DNA from: Polyangiaceae bacterium
GTDB lineage: Bacteria > Myxococcota_A > Polyangia > Polyangiales > Polyangiaceae
Length of the DNA: 64,000 nucleotides
Direction of reading: 5' to 3'
Assembly (NCBI GenBank): GCA_015075635.1
Contig: JABTUA010000001.1
Location: 372,001 to 436,000 of the forward strand
Positions 31,166-40,093 of this stretch are shown here, in pieces; the first letter of the stretch is position 1; each line of letters starts with the position of its first letter. Made by a program: the position numbers and the translations under genes. Under the pieces are notes generated by a model, which was not told where the DNA came from, did no database searches, and saw nothing but the letters and a program-made list of their open reading frames with translations.

Positions 31166-32073
31166 TGCCGCGGCTGGTGCTCCTCCGCGACTACGCCACT
31201 CTGAGTGGGCACACGCTCACGCTCCAAGTCCCTGCCTGGCATTGGCTCTGGCGCGGCATCGTGCTGGCGCTGAGTCTGCCGCTCTCGTTCGCGCTCCTGG
31301 CGGTGCTGGCCTCCCTCGACGAACGAGGCGTCGCCGCCCCGAGCGTGGTGTTCGCGGGCCTCGGCGGCGTGTCGTTCACGGCCGGCGTGCTGCTCGCGCT
31401 CGCTTCGCCGCTCTTGTCGGCCCGCACGCGCACCACGCTGGACTTCGCGCAAGGCGTCCTGACCCGAGCGCGCTCTCCCTCCCCGGTTCCGCTCGCGGCG
31501 CTGTCCGGCCTGCGCGTGGCCCGCCCCGGCCAGCTCGGCACGTTCGTCCATCTGTGCGCGACGCGGACGGGCGCTCCCGACGTGAGACTCCTCGGGCCGC
31601 TGGTCCCAAAGCACGCGCGCGAGGCGAGCGAGCTCGCCGGCTGGCTCGGCACGCGGCTCGGCTTGCCGGTGGACTCCGCGAGCGTCGAAGCGCCCCAGGC
31701 TTCGAGCAGCGATCAGCTCGCCGGCGTGCTCTGCTACCTGCCCATCCAGGGCATCTTCTTCGCCGCGTCGCTCTACTACCTGTTCACCGCCAAGCAGCGC
31801 CCGTTCGTGCGCTTCTGCGCGATTCAAAGCCTGAGCCAGCTCGGCTTCTCGATCGCCGCCCTTGCCGTTTTGCTGATCGCGCTCGGCGTCCCGGTCGCGC
31901 TCACCGAGCCGTCGCCGCTCCAGACCGCGCTCGTGGTGTCGCTCGCCGTTGCCCTCACGGGGTACTGGCTCTGGAACTTCGGCGCCCACGCCTACGCCTG
32001 CTGGGCCGCGTACGAGGGCAGGCTCTGGGTGATGCCCTGGCTCGGCTTCTGGGTGCGGCGCTTCCTGCCCTGA
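31165..32073 (+). CDS. membrane protein with C-terminal DUF4870/Tic20-like region
   Basis: 302 aa from ATG 31165, which overlaps the upstream stop. Two helices near 30-85 are followed by a cytoplasmic-looking domain. A C-terminal bundle comes next (LAGVLCYLPIQGIFFAASLY, RPFVRFCAIQSLSQLGFSIA, and two more) that resembles DUF4870 proteins. Function is unknown. It converges with the HAD gene; only 4 bp separate the stops. Confidence 0.7.
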   Translation: MPRLVLLRDYATLSGHTLTLQVPAWHWLWRGIVLALSLPLSFALLAVLASLDERGVAAPSVVFAGLGGVSFTAGVLLALASPLLSARTRTTLDFAQGVLTRARSPSPVPLAALSGLRVARPGQLGTFVHLCATRTGAPDVRLLGPLVPKHAREASELAGWLGTRLGLPVDSASVEAPQASSSDQLAGVLCYLPIQGIFFAASLYYLFTAKQRPFVRFCAIQSLSQLGFSIAALAVLLIALGVPVALTEPSPLQTALVVSLAVALTGYWLWNFGAHAYACWAAYEGRLWVMPWLGFWVRRFLP

Positions 32074-32077
32074 ACCG

Positions 32078-32683
32078 TCAGCCCGCTTTGACGATGGCGC
32101 GCGCGATCTCGTCGAAGCGCGCGGCGACCAGATCGGGCGAGACGCTCGGCCCGCCCTTGAGCGGGCAGAGCTCGCAGCGGTTCAGCGGGAAGACGAGCGC
32201 CGCCCGGACGCCGGCGGCGCGGGCGGCCTGCACGTCGCTCGGGGCGTCGCCGATCATCCAGGTCTGCGCGGGATCGAGCCCGGCGTGCTGGATGGCGCGG
32301 AGCAAGAGCCCCGGCGCGGGCTTGCGGCAGTCACACGCCACCGCCAGCGCCGGATCGCCGCCCGGGCCGCCTTCCGGGTGGTGCATACACACCTCGAAAG
32401 CGGCGATCGCGAGGCCCTCGCGCTCGAGGAGCTCGACCAGCGCGCGGTTGGTGCGCTCCACCGCCGCGGCAGAGAACTGCCCTTTGGCCGGGGCCGGCTG
32501 GTTCGAGGCGACGCACAGCACGTAGCCGGCGTCACCGAGGACGCGGAGGCCCTCGAGCACGCCCGGCAGGAGCTTCAGCTGGCTCGGGTGGAAGGCCACG
32601 CTGATGGCGCCGCTGTCTTCGTCGCGCACCACGTCGATCAACGTGGCGTCGCGATCGATGATGGCGCCCTTCTTTCCCGGCAT
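32078..32683 (-). CDS. HAD phosphatase, GmhB-like
   Basis: 201 aa from MPGKKGAIIDRDATLIDVV. Motif I is DRDATLID, where GmhB has DRDGTLI. SNQPAPAKG is motif II-like, a zinc-site-like CMHHPEG...CDCRKP follows, and MIGDAPSDVQAA is motif IV. The architecture matches D,D-heptose-1,7-bisphosphate 7-phosphatase and histidinol-phosphatase-like HADs. LPS heptose synthesis is possible but not demonstrated. Confidence 0.85.
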   Translation of the reverse strand: MPGKKGAIIDRDATLIDVVRDEDSGAISVAFHPSQLKLLPGVLEGLRVLGDAGYVLCVASNQPAPAKGQFSAAAVERTNRALVELLEREGLAIAAFEVCMHHPEGGPGGDPALAVACDCRKPAPGLLLRAIQHAGLDPAQTWMIGDAPSDVQAARAAGVRAALVFPLNRCELCPLKGGPSVSPDLVAARFDEIARAIVKAG

Positions 32684-32693
32684 GGGCTCGCGG

Positions 32694-32699
32694 ACGTTA
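32694..32699 (-). promoter_or_regulatory. -10-like TAACGT before the HAD phosphatase
   Basis: TAACGT lies 10 nt before the ATG at 32683 on the minus strand. Confidence 0.35.
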
Positions 32700-32745
32700 G
32701 CACGGCTTTTTCTGCGACGGGGGTGCCGTGCTAAGGGGCTCTGCC

Positions 32746-33531
32746 ATGCGCCCCACGCGGCCGATCCCACTGGACCTCGACGCCACCGAGTACTCCTACG
32801 TGGAGCGCCCGAACAGCGTGCTCGTGGACCTGGTGTCGCGCCACGTGATCGCCGGACGCGTCGGCGCGCGCATCCTGGACATCGGCTGCGGCGCCGGCGC
32901 CAACGCCCGCGAGCTCAAGGCGAAGCACCCGAGCGTGTTCATCTCCGGCGTCGAGCCCAACGCCCGCGCCGCGGAGCTCAGCCGCGCGGTCATGGACGAG
33001 GTCTTCGTGGGCCTCGCCGACGCCTGGCTCGCGCGCGGGGAGACGCGCGCGTTCGACGGCGTCATCCTCTCCGACGTCGTCGAGCACACGCCAGATCCGG
33101 TGGGTTTCCTCCGCGAGCTGTCCCGGGCGCCGAGCCTTGGCGACGCGCGCCTGGTGATCTCGGTGCCGAACTACGCGGTCTGGTACAACCGGTTGCGCAC
33201 GCTGGCGGGCCGCTTCGACTACGCCTGGTCGGGGCTCTACGATCGCACGCACCTGCGCTTCTTCACCCGGCGCTCGCTGGCGGGCCTGCTCCGGTACTGC
33301 GATCTTCGCGTGGTGGAGGAGCGCTGCACGCCTTCGCTGGTGCAGTCCGCCGCGCCGGTCTTGCGCAGGCTGTTCGAGAAGGACGTCGCAGCCGGCGCTC
33401 ACCTCACGCTGGCGGAGTCACCGGCGTTCCGCGCCTATCGCCGCTTCGTCGAGCCGGCGGAGGCCGCGGTGTGCGGCGTGTGGCCGGAGCTCCTGGGCTT
33501 TCAGCTGGTGTGCGTCGCGGAGCGAGCGTGA
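32746..33531 (+). CDS. class I SAM-dependent methyltransferase
   Basis: 261 aa from MRPTRPIPLDLDATEYSYVE. ILDIGCGAGANARELK is motif I, SGVEPNARAAELS supplies the acidic residue, and FDGVILSDVVEHTPDPVGFL is motif IV. RLVISVPNYAVWYNRLRTLAG and DRTHLRFFTRRSL are typical of methyltransferase-11-type enzymes in polysaccharide loci. The target is unknown. It ends 1 bp before the convergent stop at 33533. Confidence 0.88.
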   Translation: MRPTRPIPLDLDATEYSYVERPNSVLVDLVSRHVIAGRVGARILDIGCGAGANARELKAKHPSVFISGVEPNARAAELSRAVMDEVFVGLADAWLARGETRAFDGVILSDVVEHTPDPVGFLRELSRAPSLGDARLVISVPNYAVWYNRLRTLAGRFDYAWSGLYDRTHLRFFTRRSLAGLLRYCDLRVVEERCTPSLVQSAAPVLRRLFEKDVAAGAHLTLAESPAFRAYRRFVEPAEAAVCGVWPELLGFQLVCVAERA

Positions 33532-33532
33532 C

Positions 33533-34078
33533 TCAGCGCTCGAACACCCGATTGGCGCTGAGCTCCCAGCGTCCGTCCTTCAGGTTCAAGGTCGCGCGCC
33601 CCTCCAGGCCTTCGATGTCGTAGCGGTAGTAGAGCTTCGCCTGCGTTCCCGTGCGCTCGACCTTGGTGAAGACGAGCACGGCTTCTTTCTTCGACTTCGG
33701 CTCGGGCACGACCTTCACGTTGTGCGAGGCGGCGATGACCTCGAGCTTCGCCGGGAGCTTCTCACCGGAGACCTTGAGCGGCGACCGCCCCGGCTGCTTG
33801 AGGTGCAGCTTGTCGAGCAGCTCCTGGTCGCTGAGCAGTGCCTGCATCGCAGCCTCGAGATCCTTGCCTTCGAGCGCGACCGTGGCCTCCTCGCTCTCCG
33901 CAGGCGCGGGGCTCTCGCCGCCCGCCGCGGACTTCGGCGCCGGCTCCTCCGCGGTCGTGGTCTCGGCGGGCTCGTCGGCCTTCTCCGCGGTCGCCGGCTC
34001 GCCGCCGGCCGCCGCACCCCCACCGCAGCCACACAGCAGGAGCAACGCCAACACGCCCGAGATTCGCCCCGCGCTCAT
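33533..34078 (-). CDS. small lipoprotein of unknown function
   Basis: 181 aa from MSAGRISGVLALLLLCGC; the lipidated Cys is probably residue 18. An acidic Ala/Glu/Pro spacer runs to about 65. It is followed by a compact domain with ALEGKDLEAAMQALLSDQEL, then KLEVIAASHNVKVVPEPK and a beta-rich end (YRYDIEGLEGRATLNLKDGR). No known motif. It lies 19 bp downstream of the Cys-repeat lipoprotein, probably in the same transcript. Confidence 0.72.
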   Translation of the reverse strand: MSAGRISGVLALLLLCGCGGGAAAGGEPATAEKADEPAETTTAEEPAPKSAAGGESPAPAESEEATVALEGKDLEAAMQALLSDQELLDKLHLKQPGRSPLKVSGEKLPAKLEVIAASHNVKVVPEPKSKKEAVLVFTKVERTGTQAKLYYRYDIEGLEGRATLNLKDGRWELSANRVFER

Positions 34079-34097
34079 GCCCGAAGCTCTACCACAG

Positions 34098-35294
34098 CTA
34101 GGGGCACGGGTTCGCACCGCAGGTGCAAAAGCCGGCCTTGCAGGTCCCACCGCCGTAGCAGGTCCCGCACTGCACGTAGCCGCCGCAGCCGTCCGGCTCG
34201 GTGCCGCACTCCTTGTAGTCGCAGAACTCCTTCGGGGTGCAGCTGCACTGGTTGGCGGTGCAGGTCTGGGGAGCGGTGCAGCTCCCGCAAGAGAGCGTCC
34301 CGCCGCAGCCGTTCGAGATGTCACCGCACGCGGCGCCCTGGGCCGAGCAGCTGGTGGGGGTGCAGGCGCACTTGCCGTTGCCGTTGCAGGTCTCGGGCGC
34401 CGTGCAGCTGCCGCAGTTGAGCTGCCCGCCGCAGCCGTTGGACGCGCTGCCGCACTCCCGACCCAGGCTGCCGCAGGTGTCCGGCGTGCAGCCGCACTTG
34501 TTGGGCGTGCCGCCGCCGCCGCAGCTGTCCGAGCCGCTGCAGCTTCCGCAGGACAGCGTCCCACCGCAGCCGTCGGAGATGCTGCCGCAGTCCTTGCCTT
34601 CCCCCGCGCAGGTCTTGGGCACACAGGGCGCTGTGCCGCACTTGTTCGGGCCCGCGCCGCCACAGAACTGTCCGCTCGCGCAGGTGCCGCAATCCAGCGT
34701 GCCGCCGCAGCCGTTCGGGATCGTGCCGCAGCTCGCTCCCGCCGCGGCGCAGGTGGTCGGCTGGCAACCGCACTTGCCCTCGGCGGAGCAGGTGTCGGGC
34801 GCGGCGCAGCTCCCGCACGAGAGCTGCCCGCCGCAGCCGTCGTCCCGCGTCCCGCACTGTGCGCCCAGCGTCTGACAGCTCGCGGGCAAACAGCCGCAGA
34901 CGTTGGGCACGCCGGTGCCGCTGCAGGTGTCGGGAGCGACGCAGCTGCCGCAGTCCAGCACCTTCTCGCAGCCGTCCGAGATCAGACCGCACTTGGCGGC
35001 GAGCGACTGGCAGGTCTTGGCGATACACGGCGTGTCGCCGCACTTGTTGGGGCCCGCGCCGCCGCAGAAGAGGCCCTCGGCGCACTTGCCGCAGTCGAGG
35101 GTGCCGCCGCAGCCGTCGGCGATCTGCCCGCACTCCGCGCCGGCGGCCCCGCAGGTCTTCTTCTTGCAGCTGCCGGCGTCGCCGCCCCAGGTGCCGGCCC
35201 CGCCGTCGCTCGAGGCGTTGCTCTTCAGGTCGTCGAGGCTGCCGAGGGAGCAGCCGACCGCGAGGGCTCCGATCAACGCGAACGCGAGCCTCAT
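34098..35294 (-). CDS. Cys-rich lipoprotein with eight tandem repeats
   Basis: 398 aa. The lipobox is LAVGC. Eight copies of a ~40-residue module, centred on DGCGGTLDCGxC with flanking CxxxxxxCG and CxxxGxxNxCG, fill residues about 43-398. Cys content is very high and almost certainly disulfide-bonded outside the cytoplasm. The second repeat is degenerate (DGCEKVLDCGSC). Probably an extended surface lipoprotein; binding partner unknown. Confidence 0.85.
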   Translation of the reverse strand: MRLAFALIGALAVGCSLGSLDDLKSNASSDGGAGTWGGDAGSCKKKTCGAAGAECGQIADGCGGTLDCGKCAEGLFCGGAGPNKCGDTPCIAKTCQSLAAKCGLISDGCEKVLDCGSCVAPDTCSGTGVPNVCGCLPASCQTLGAQCGTRDDGCGGQLSCGSCAAPDTCSAEGKCGCQPTTCAAAGASCGTIPNGCGGTLDCGTCASGQFCGGAGPNKCGTAPCVPKTCAGEGKDCGSISDGCGGTLSCGSCSGSDSCGGGGTPNKCGCTPDTCGSLGRECGSASNGCGGQLNCGSCTAPETCNGNGKCACTPTSCSAQGAACGDISNGCGGTLSCGSCTAPQTCTANQCSCTPKEFCDYKECGTEPDGCGGYVQCGTCYGGGTCKAGFCTCGANPCP

Positions 35295-35301
35295 GACGGA
35301 C

Positions 35302-35307
35302 AGTGTA
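35302..35307 (-). promoter_or_regulatory. -10-like TACACT before the Cys-repeat lipoprotein
   Basis: TACACT lies 7 nt before the ATG at 35294 on the minus strand. Confidence 0.45.
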
Positions 35308-35422
35308 TCCCGTCGCGGATCGGGGTACCACGCGCCGCGCCCGCAGAAGATGCCGTGTCAATGACGGCTGGGACGGTCAAAATGGGCTGAAACAGCCAGC
35401 TTCCGGCCCTCGCCGCCGGTGC

Positions 35423-35428
35423 TACGCT
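35423..35428 (+). promoter_or_regulatory. -10-like TACGCT before the transglutaminase operon
   Basis: TACGCT lies 7 nt before GTG 35436. Confidence 0.45.
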
Positions 35429-35435
35429 CTGCCGG

Positions 35436-37037
35436 GTGAGCCGTCGCTTCGCGAAGCTCCTCTTGGTGTTGCTCGCCGCCATCGCGTTGCCCGCGCACGC
35501 CGCTGGTCCGGTTCTGCACACCTACTTCGACCCCGACCCGGCGGAGGATCTGGCCCTGCACGCGACCACCGCCGACGGCAAGCTCCCGGCGGCCATCGAG
35601 ACACCCAGCGGCGTGGCCCAGGCACCCGACCCGCTGCGCGCACCGCGCAACAACGAGCAGACCTACGGCGGCAGCTCCACGCCCTCCACCATCGACGCGA
35701 CCTATCGCATCGATCGCAACACCTCGCGCCCCGACCTGGTCAGCTACGACGATCCGTTCATCCCCGCGGTGACCCCCTTCAAGCGCCTGTTCGCCTACGA
35801 CGTGGTGGAGCAGTCGCTCGAGCTCGGCGTCGCCGACAAGGCGCTGGTGAAGCTGAACGTCGGGGGCAGCGTGCGCAGCGGCGACGACCAGTTCTACGCC
35901 GACATGAACGTGGACCTGGTCGCGGAGACCGCGGTACGCATCCCGAGCGTAGGCCCCGGGACGCGTGTGCTCTCCGCTCACACCAACCCGCCGGTGAGCT
36001 TCCAGCTCCAGCGCGACGGCGCGGAGAACTGGTTCATCCGCTCGAGCGAGAGCCGGCGCGTGCGGCTCGTGCTCCAGCTGGCCATCGGACGCGAGACGTT
36101 CGGAAGCCCGTTCGCGGCGGACGCCAGCTACGCTTCGCTGTCGCGCTTCCTCCCGCGCATGCCGCAGGTCATCAAGGCCGCAGGCGAGCGGGTGCTGGAG
36201 AAGATCGGCATCTCGCGGGCGATGACGCCGGCGGCCGCCGTCGGCGCGCTGGTCGGGCACTTCCGCAGCTTCGCGCCCTCCGACGATCGACCGCTTTCTT
36301 CCGGCGCGGCGCTGTACGAGGAGCTGGCGCTGAGCAAGAAGGGTGTGTGCCGGCACCGCGCCTACGCCTTCATCATCACCGCGCAGGCGCTGGGCCTTCC
36401 GACGCGCATGATCCGCAACGAAGCCCACGCCTGGGTCGAGGTGTTCGACGGGCAGCTCTGGCACCGCATCGACCTCGGGGGCGCCGCGGAGCGACTCGAC
36501 ACGGAGCGCGATCCGTCGCAGCCCATGCACGCCCCGCCCAGCGACCCCTTCACCTGGCCCGAGGGCGCCGAGAGCGCTCAGGATCTGGTGCAGCGCACGA
36601 TGTCGCCGAGCGGCGGCTCGAGCCGCACCACTCCGGCTGCCGGCGCCGACGGCGGCGCGCAGGGCGACGGCGGCGTGGCGGTCGTTCCGGTCCCCGCCCA
36701 AGCTCCCGGCGCCGCGGACGGCGGCACCACGCCGGTGGACGACCGCCCGGCCTCCAAGCTCGGCGTCGTGTTGAAGAACGGTAGCGTGAAGCGCGGCGAG
36801 CCGCTGGCGGTGGCCGGGCGCGTGGAGTCGGACGGCGACGGCTGCCGCGGCGTCCGGGTGGACTTCGCGCTCAGGAGCGAGAGCGGCAAGCTGATCCCGA
36901 TCCAGTCGCTGTCCGCGGGCGACGACGGAAAATACGACGGTGCCATCGTGGTGCCCCCGAACCTGGAGGTGGGCGACTACGAGCTGGTGGTCTCCACTCC
37001 TGGAGACGCGCGCTGCGGCGCAGGGACGGGTGAATGA
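35436..37037 (+). CDS. secreted transglutaminase-like (TGc) protein
   Basis: 533 aa from GTG, with a Sec signal peptide (MSRRFAKLLLVLLAAIALPAHA). The TGc core has Cys305 in KKGVCRHRAYAFI, His331 in NEAHAWVEV and Asp346 in WHRIDLGG, a complete Cys-His-Asp triad. After a Gly/Ala/Pro linker a C-terminal Ig-like domain follows (LGVVLKNGSVKRGEPLAVAG). Bacterial TGc proteins are often proteases or transpeptidases. Its stop overlaps the VWA start (ATGA). Confidence 0.85.
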   Translation: MSRRFAKLLLVLLAAIALPAHAAGPVLHTYFDPDPAEDLALHATTADGKLPAAIETPSGVAQAPDPLRAPRNNEQTYGGSSTPSTIDATYRIDRNTSRPDLVSYDDPFIPAVTPFKRLFAYDVVEQSLELGVADKALVKLNVGGSVRSGDDQFYADMNVDLVAETAVRIPSVGPGTRVLSAHTNPPVSFQLQRDGAENWFIRSSESRRVRLVLQLAIGRETFGSPFAADASYASLSRFLPRMPQVIKAAGERVLEKIGISRAMTPAAAVGALVGHFRSFAPSDDRPLSSGAALYEELALSKKGVCRHRAYAFIITAQALGLPTRMIRNEAHAWVEVFDGQLWHRIDLGGAAERLDTERDPSQPMHAPPSDPFTWPEGAESAQDLVQRTMSPSGGSSRTTPAAGADGGAQGDGGVAVVPVPAQAPGAADGGTTPVDDRPASKLGVVLKNGSVKRGEPLAVAGRVESDGDGCRGVRVDFALRSESGKLIPIQSLSAGDDGKYDGAIVVPPNLEVGDYELVVSTPGDARCGAGTGE

Positions 37038-38245
37038 GCGAGCTCGTCGTCCCGTTCCTGTACGAGCTGCGCGCGCGGCGCCTGCCGGTCGGCGCGCAAG
37101 AAGCTGTGCAGCTCGCCCGAGCGCTGGCGCTGGGTCTGCACGAGAACAGCCTGGACGGCTTCTACTACGTGTCGCGCGCGCTGATGGTGCACCGCGAGAG
37201 CGACCTCGACAAGTTCGACGAAGCCTTCCTCTCCCACTTCAAAGGCGTGGTGTTCGAGACCACCAGCTTCTTGAAGGAGCTGGAGGACTGGCTGAAAGAC
37301 CCGAAGATCCTCCAGGGTCTCACCGAAGAGCAGAAGGCCGCGCTCGAGGAGCTCGACATCGACGAGCTGCGCGAGCTGCTCGAGCAGCGGCTGCGCGAGC
37401 AGAAGGAGCGCCACGAGGGCGGCAATCGCTGGATCGGCACCGGCGGCACCAGCCCCTTCGGCACCGGCGGCCACCACCCGACCGGCATCAGCATGCGCTC
37501 GGGCTCCGGCGGGCGCGGCGGGCGCAGCGCCATGGGCATGGCGGACGCGCGACGCTATCGCCCGTACCGCTCCGACTTGGTGCTGGACGTGCGGCAGATC
37601 GAGGTCGCGCTGCGCAAGCTGCGCTCGTTCACCCGCGAGGGCGCGGTGGACGAGCTGGATCTCGACGGCACTATCGACGCCACCGCCAAGAACGGCGGCG
37701 AGCTCGAGATCGTCACCCGCCCGCCCCGGCGCAGCAACGTGCGCGTCCTGTTGCTCATGGACGTGGGCGGCTCCATGGACCCCTTCGCGCACACCTGCTC
37801 GCAGCTGTTCAGCGCGGCGAAGCGCGCCTCGAACTTCCGCGAGCTCCGCACCTATTACTTCCACAACACCATCTACGGGCGCGTGTACTCGACGGACGGC
37901 CTGATGGACCCCATCGAGGTGCCGCGTCTCGTCGATCAGCTGAACGCGCGCTGGAAGGTGATCTTCGTGGGCGACGCGGCGATGGCACCGGGCGAGCTCC
38001 TGGGCACCGGTCCCTGGGGCTCACCCGCGGGCGGGCAGACCCTGTCCGGGCTCGACTGGCTGATGTACATCCAGGAGCGCTTCGAGCGCACGGTCTGGCT
38101 CAACCCCGATCCTCCGCAGTACTGGAGCGGCGGCACGGCCAAGGGCATCTCCGAGCTCTTCTCCATGCACCACCTGACGCTCGAGGGCCTGACCGAGGCG
38201 ATGGCGCACCTGTCGAAGGCCGCCGCGCGGCGCGGCCTCGCGTAG
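37034..38245 (+). CDS. VWA-domain protein, CoxE-like
   Basis: 403 aa, no signal peptide. The N-terminal ~130 residues are helical with a charged coil (LEELDIDELRELLEQRLREQ), then a Gly-rich hinge (GTGGTSPFGTGGHHPTG). The C-terminal VWA domain contains LLLMDVGGSMDPF, with Asp243 and Ser247 of the MIDAS site; the first Ser is Gly, so metal binding may be altered. CoxE-like proteins normally work with a MoxR AAA+ ATPase, and none is encoded nearby. It overlaps the transglutaminase gene by 4 nt and abuts the next gene. Confidence 0.82.
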   Translation: MSELVVPFLYELRARRLPVGAQEAVQLARALALGLHENSLDGFYYVSRALMVHRESDLDKFDEAFLSHFKGVVFETTSFLKELEDWLKDPKILQGLTEEQKAALEELDIDELRELLEQRLREQKERHEGGNRWIGTGGTSPFGTGGHHPTGISMRSGSGGRGGRSAMGMADARRYRPYRSDLVLDVRQIEVALRKLRSFTREGAVDELDLDGTIDATAKNGGELEIVTRPPRRSNVRVLLLMDVGGSMDPFAHTCSQLFSAAKRASNFRELRTYYFHNTIYGRVYSTDGLMDPIEVPRLVDQLNARWKVIFVGDAAMAPGELLGTGPWGSPAGGQTLSGLDWLMYIQERFERTVWLNPDPPQYWSGGTAKGISELFSMHHLTLEGLTEAMAHLSKAAARRGLA

Positions 38246-40093
38246 ATGAAGCGCTGGCTCGCCGCGTCGATCGCTCTGGCGGTCCTTGCGCAGAGCTGGA
38301 TCGCCGACGCCAGGCCCGCCTGCGATCCGGGCATCGCGGCGTGGCTCGAACGCTGCTCGCCGCGCTTCGAGCTCGTCGCCTGCCACCGCGGCGTGGTGGT
38401 GGTGCGCGCGCCCGACGCCAGGCTGGACGTGGAGCTCCGCGCGCGCTCCGAGCGGAGCTTCCGCAGCGCCGGTGCGCTCGGCCTCTCGCCCGTCGGGCAG
38501 TTCCCCGACTGGTCGAAGGAGAGCGAGGCGAGGCGCGCGACTCTGGACACGCTGGCGAGCTGCGCGGAGCGCGATCCCAGCTTACCGCTCGAGCGGACGG
38601 CCGCCGGCGCCGAGCCGACCCCGCTGCGCCCGATCCGGCCGCCGTGGCTCGTGCTCGCCGCCATCGCAGCGCTCGCGCTCGCGTTCGGCCGGACGCTCCG
38701 CCCGACGCGGGAGGCGCTGGCTGCCCTCGGGCTCGGCCTGGTCACCGGCGTCGCGCGTTGGCTGTCCTTCGGCGGCTCGTATTTCCACCAGAACGGCCAG
38801 GGCCCCGCATGGATCGCCCACGCACTCGGCGAGGACCCCGGGCTCGCCGGCTACGGGCCAGGCTTCCCCGAGCTGTTCGGTGCAGTTGCGCGGCTCTCCA
38901 GCGCGGATCCGGAGCGCGGCGTCTGGCTGGTGCAGTCGGTGCTCGCGGCCTGCGTTCCCCCGGCTGCGTGGCTCGTCGCCCGGCGGCTCGGCGCGGGGAC
39001 TTGGGTCGCCGCCGCGCTCGCGCTCGGCTGCGCGCTCGATCCGTTGCTCGGGCGCCTGGCGGCGACGGAGTCCTACTTCGCGAGCTCTCTCTCTCTCGGC
39101 ATGCTCGCCAGCGCAGCCTGCGCGCTCGCCGCGCCGCGCCCGCGCTCGCCGCGCTTCTGGCTGCCGCTCTGCGCCGCGGGGCTCCTGCTCGCTCAGTCGC
39201 TGCGAGTCCACCCCGGCGCCTGGCCCGCAGCGCTCGCCGTCCCGCTGCCGCTCCTGTTCGGTCCCGGCTCGTGGCGCCGGCGTCTGCGCCTGGCCGCGCT
39301 CGGGCTCGGGCTCGTCGCCCTGATGGTGGCGCTGACCTCGGGTCCCGCGCTCGCCGAGGTGTTGCGCGGTCCGCTCGGCCAGAAGTGGCTGCCCGGCACG
39401 CGGCTGCGCTGGGACCGGCTGGGCAGCGCGGTCCTCCTCTGTTCGATCGCGAGCGCGCTCGCCCTGGCTCTTGCGCGGCGCTCCTGGCGAGGAGCAGCGC
39501 TGGCGCTCACGGGCGCGCTGACGCTCGCAGCGCTGCGGCTCACGGATCTGCTGAGCGATCCCAACCCTGCCGTCGCCGCCGCTCACCCGCGCACGTTCCT
39601 GCCCGCGGTCGTGTGTCTCTTCGCCGTGGTCGGCCGCGAGCGGAAGCTCCGGCCGAGCCTCGCGTTTCTGCTGATCGCCGGCTCGCTGCTCGCCGTGCCC
39701 TACCGGCTCGGCCTCACCCGCTTGCCCACCGACGTACGGGAGGCGCTCTTCGTTCGCGAGCTCAGGCCGCGACTCGAGCCGGGCGCCCGCGTCGCGTACC
39801 TGGAGCGCGCCGGCTCGGGGGTCGCACGTCTGCCGCTCTACCAGGGCAACGAGCGCGCGCCGCTCGGTGACGCCGACTCGAGCTTCGACCTTCGCTCGCT
39901 CCCCGCTCCGGCGTATTACTTCCGTTCCTCGCTCTGCGCCACGCCCCAAGGTGGCCCGGTCTGCGCCGCACTGGAGCGAGACGTGGTCCTCGAGCCCGTC
40001 GCCGAGCGCGCGCTGCCCGCCCTTCCGAGCATGCGCTGGAGCGCCTACGCTGGGGACGAGGTGCGCGTAGTCTTGTTCAGGATCCGCCGATGA
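38246..40093 (+). CDS. multi-pass membrane protein, GT-C-like
   Basis: 615 aa, starting directly after the VWA stop. A signal-like N-terminus and ~110-residue periplasmic-looking segment precede about ten hydrophobic helices. A short soluble C-terminal domain follows (YLERAGSGVARLPLYQGNER). SFGGSYFHQNGQGPAWIAHA in the first loop is reminiscent of GT-C enzymes, but the catalytic DD/DE pair is unclear. Its last codons overlap the next start by 4 nt (ATGA). Confidence 0.68.
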   Translation: MKRWLAASIALAVLAQSWIADARPACDPGIAAWLERCSPRFELVACHRGVVVVRAPDARLDVELRARSERSFRSAGALGLSPVGQFPDWSKESEARRATLDTLASCAERDPSLPLERTAAGAEPTPLRPIRPPWLVLAAIAALALAFGRTLRPTREALAALGLGLVTGVARWLSFGGSYFHQNGQGPAWIAHALGEDPGLAGYGPGFPELFGAVARLSSADPERGVWLVQSVLAACVPPAAWLVARRLGAGTWVAAALALGCALDPLLGRLAATESYFASSLSLGMLASAACALAAPRPRSPRFWLPLCAAGLLLAQSLRVHPGAWPAALAVPLPLLFGPGSWRRRLRLAALGLGLVALMVALTSGPALAEVLRGPLGQKWLPGTRLRWDRLGSAVLLCSIASALALALARRSWRGAALALTGALTLAALRLTDLLSDPNPAVAAAHPRTFLPAVVCLFAVVGRERKLRPSLAFLLIAGSLLAVPYRLGLTRLPTDVREALFVRELRPRLEPGARVAYLERAGSGVARLPLYQGNERAPLGDADSSFDLRSLPAPAYYFRSSLCATPQGGPVCAALERDVVLEPVAERALPALPSMRWSAYAGDEVRVVLFRIRR

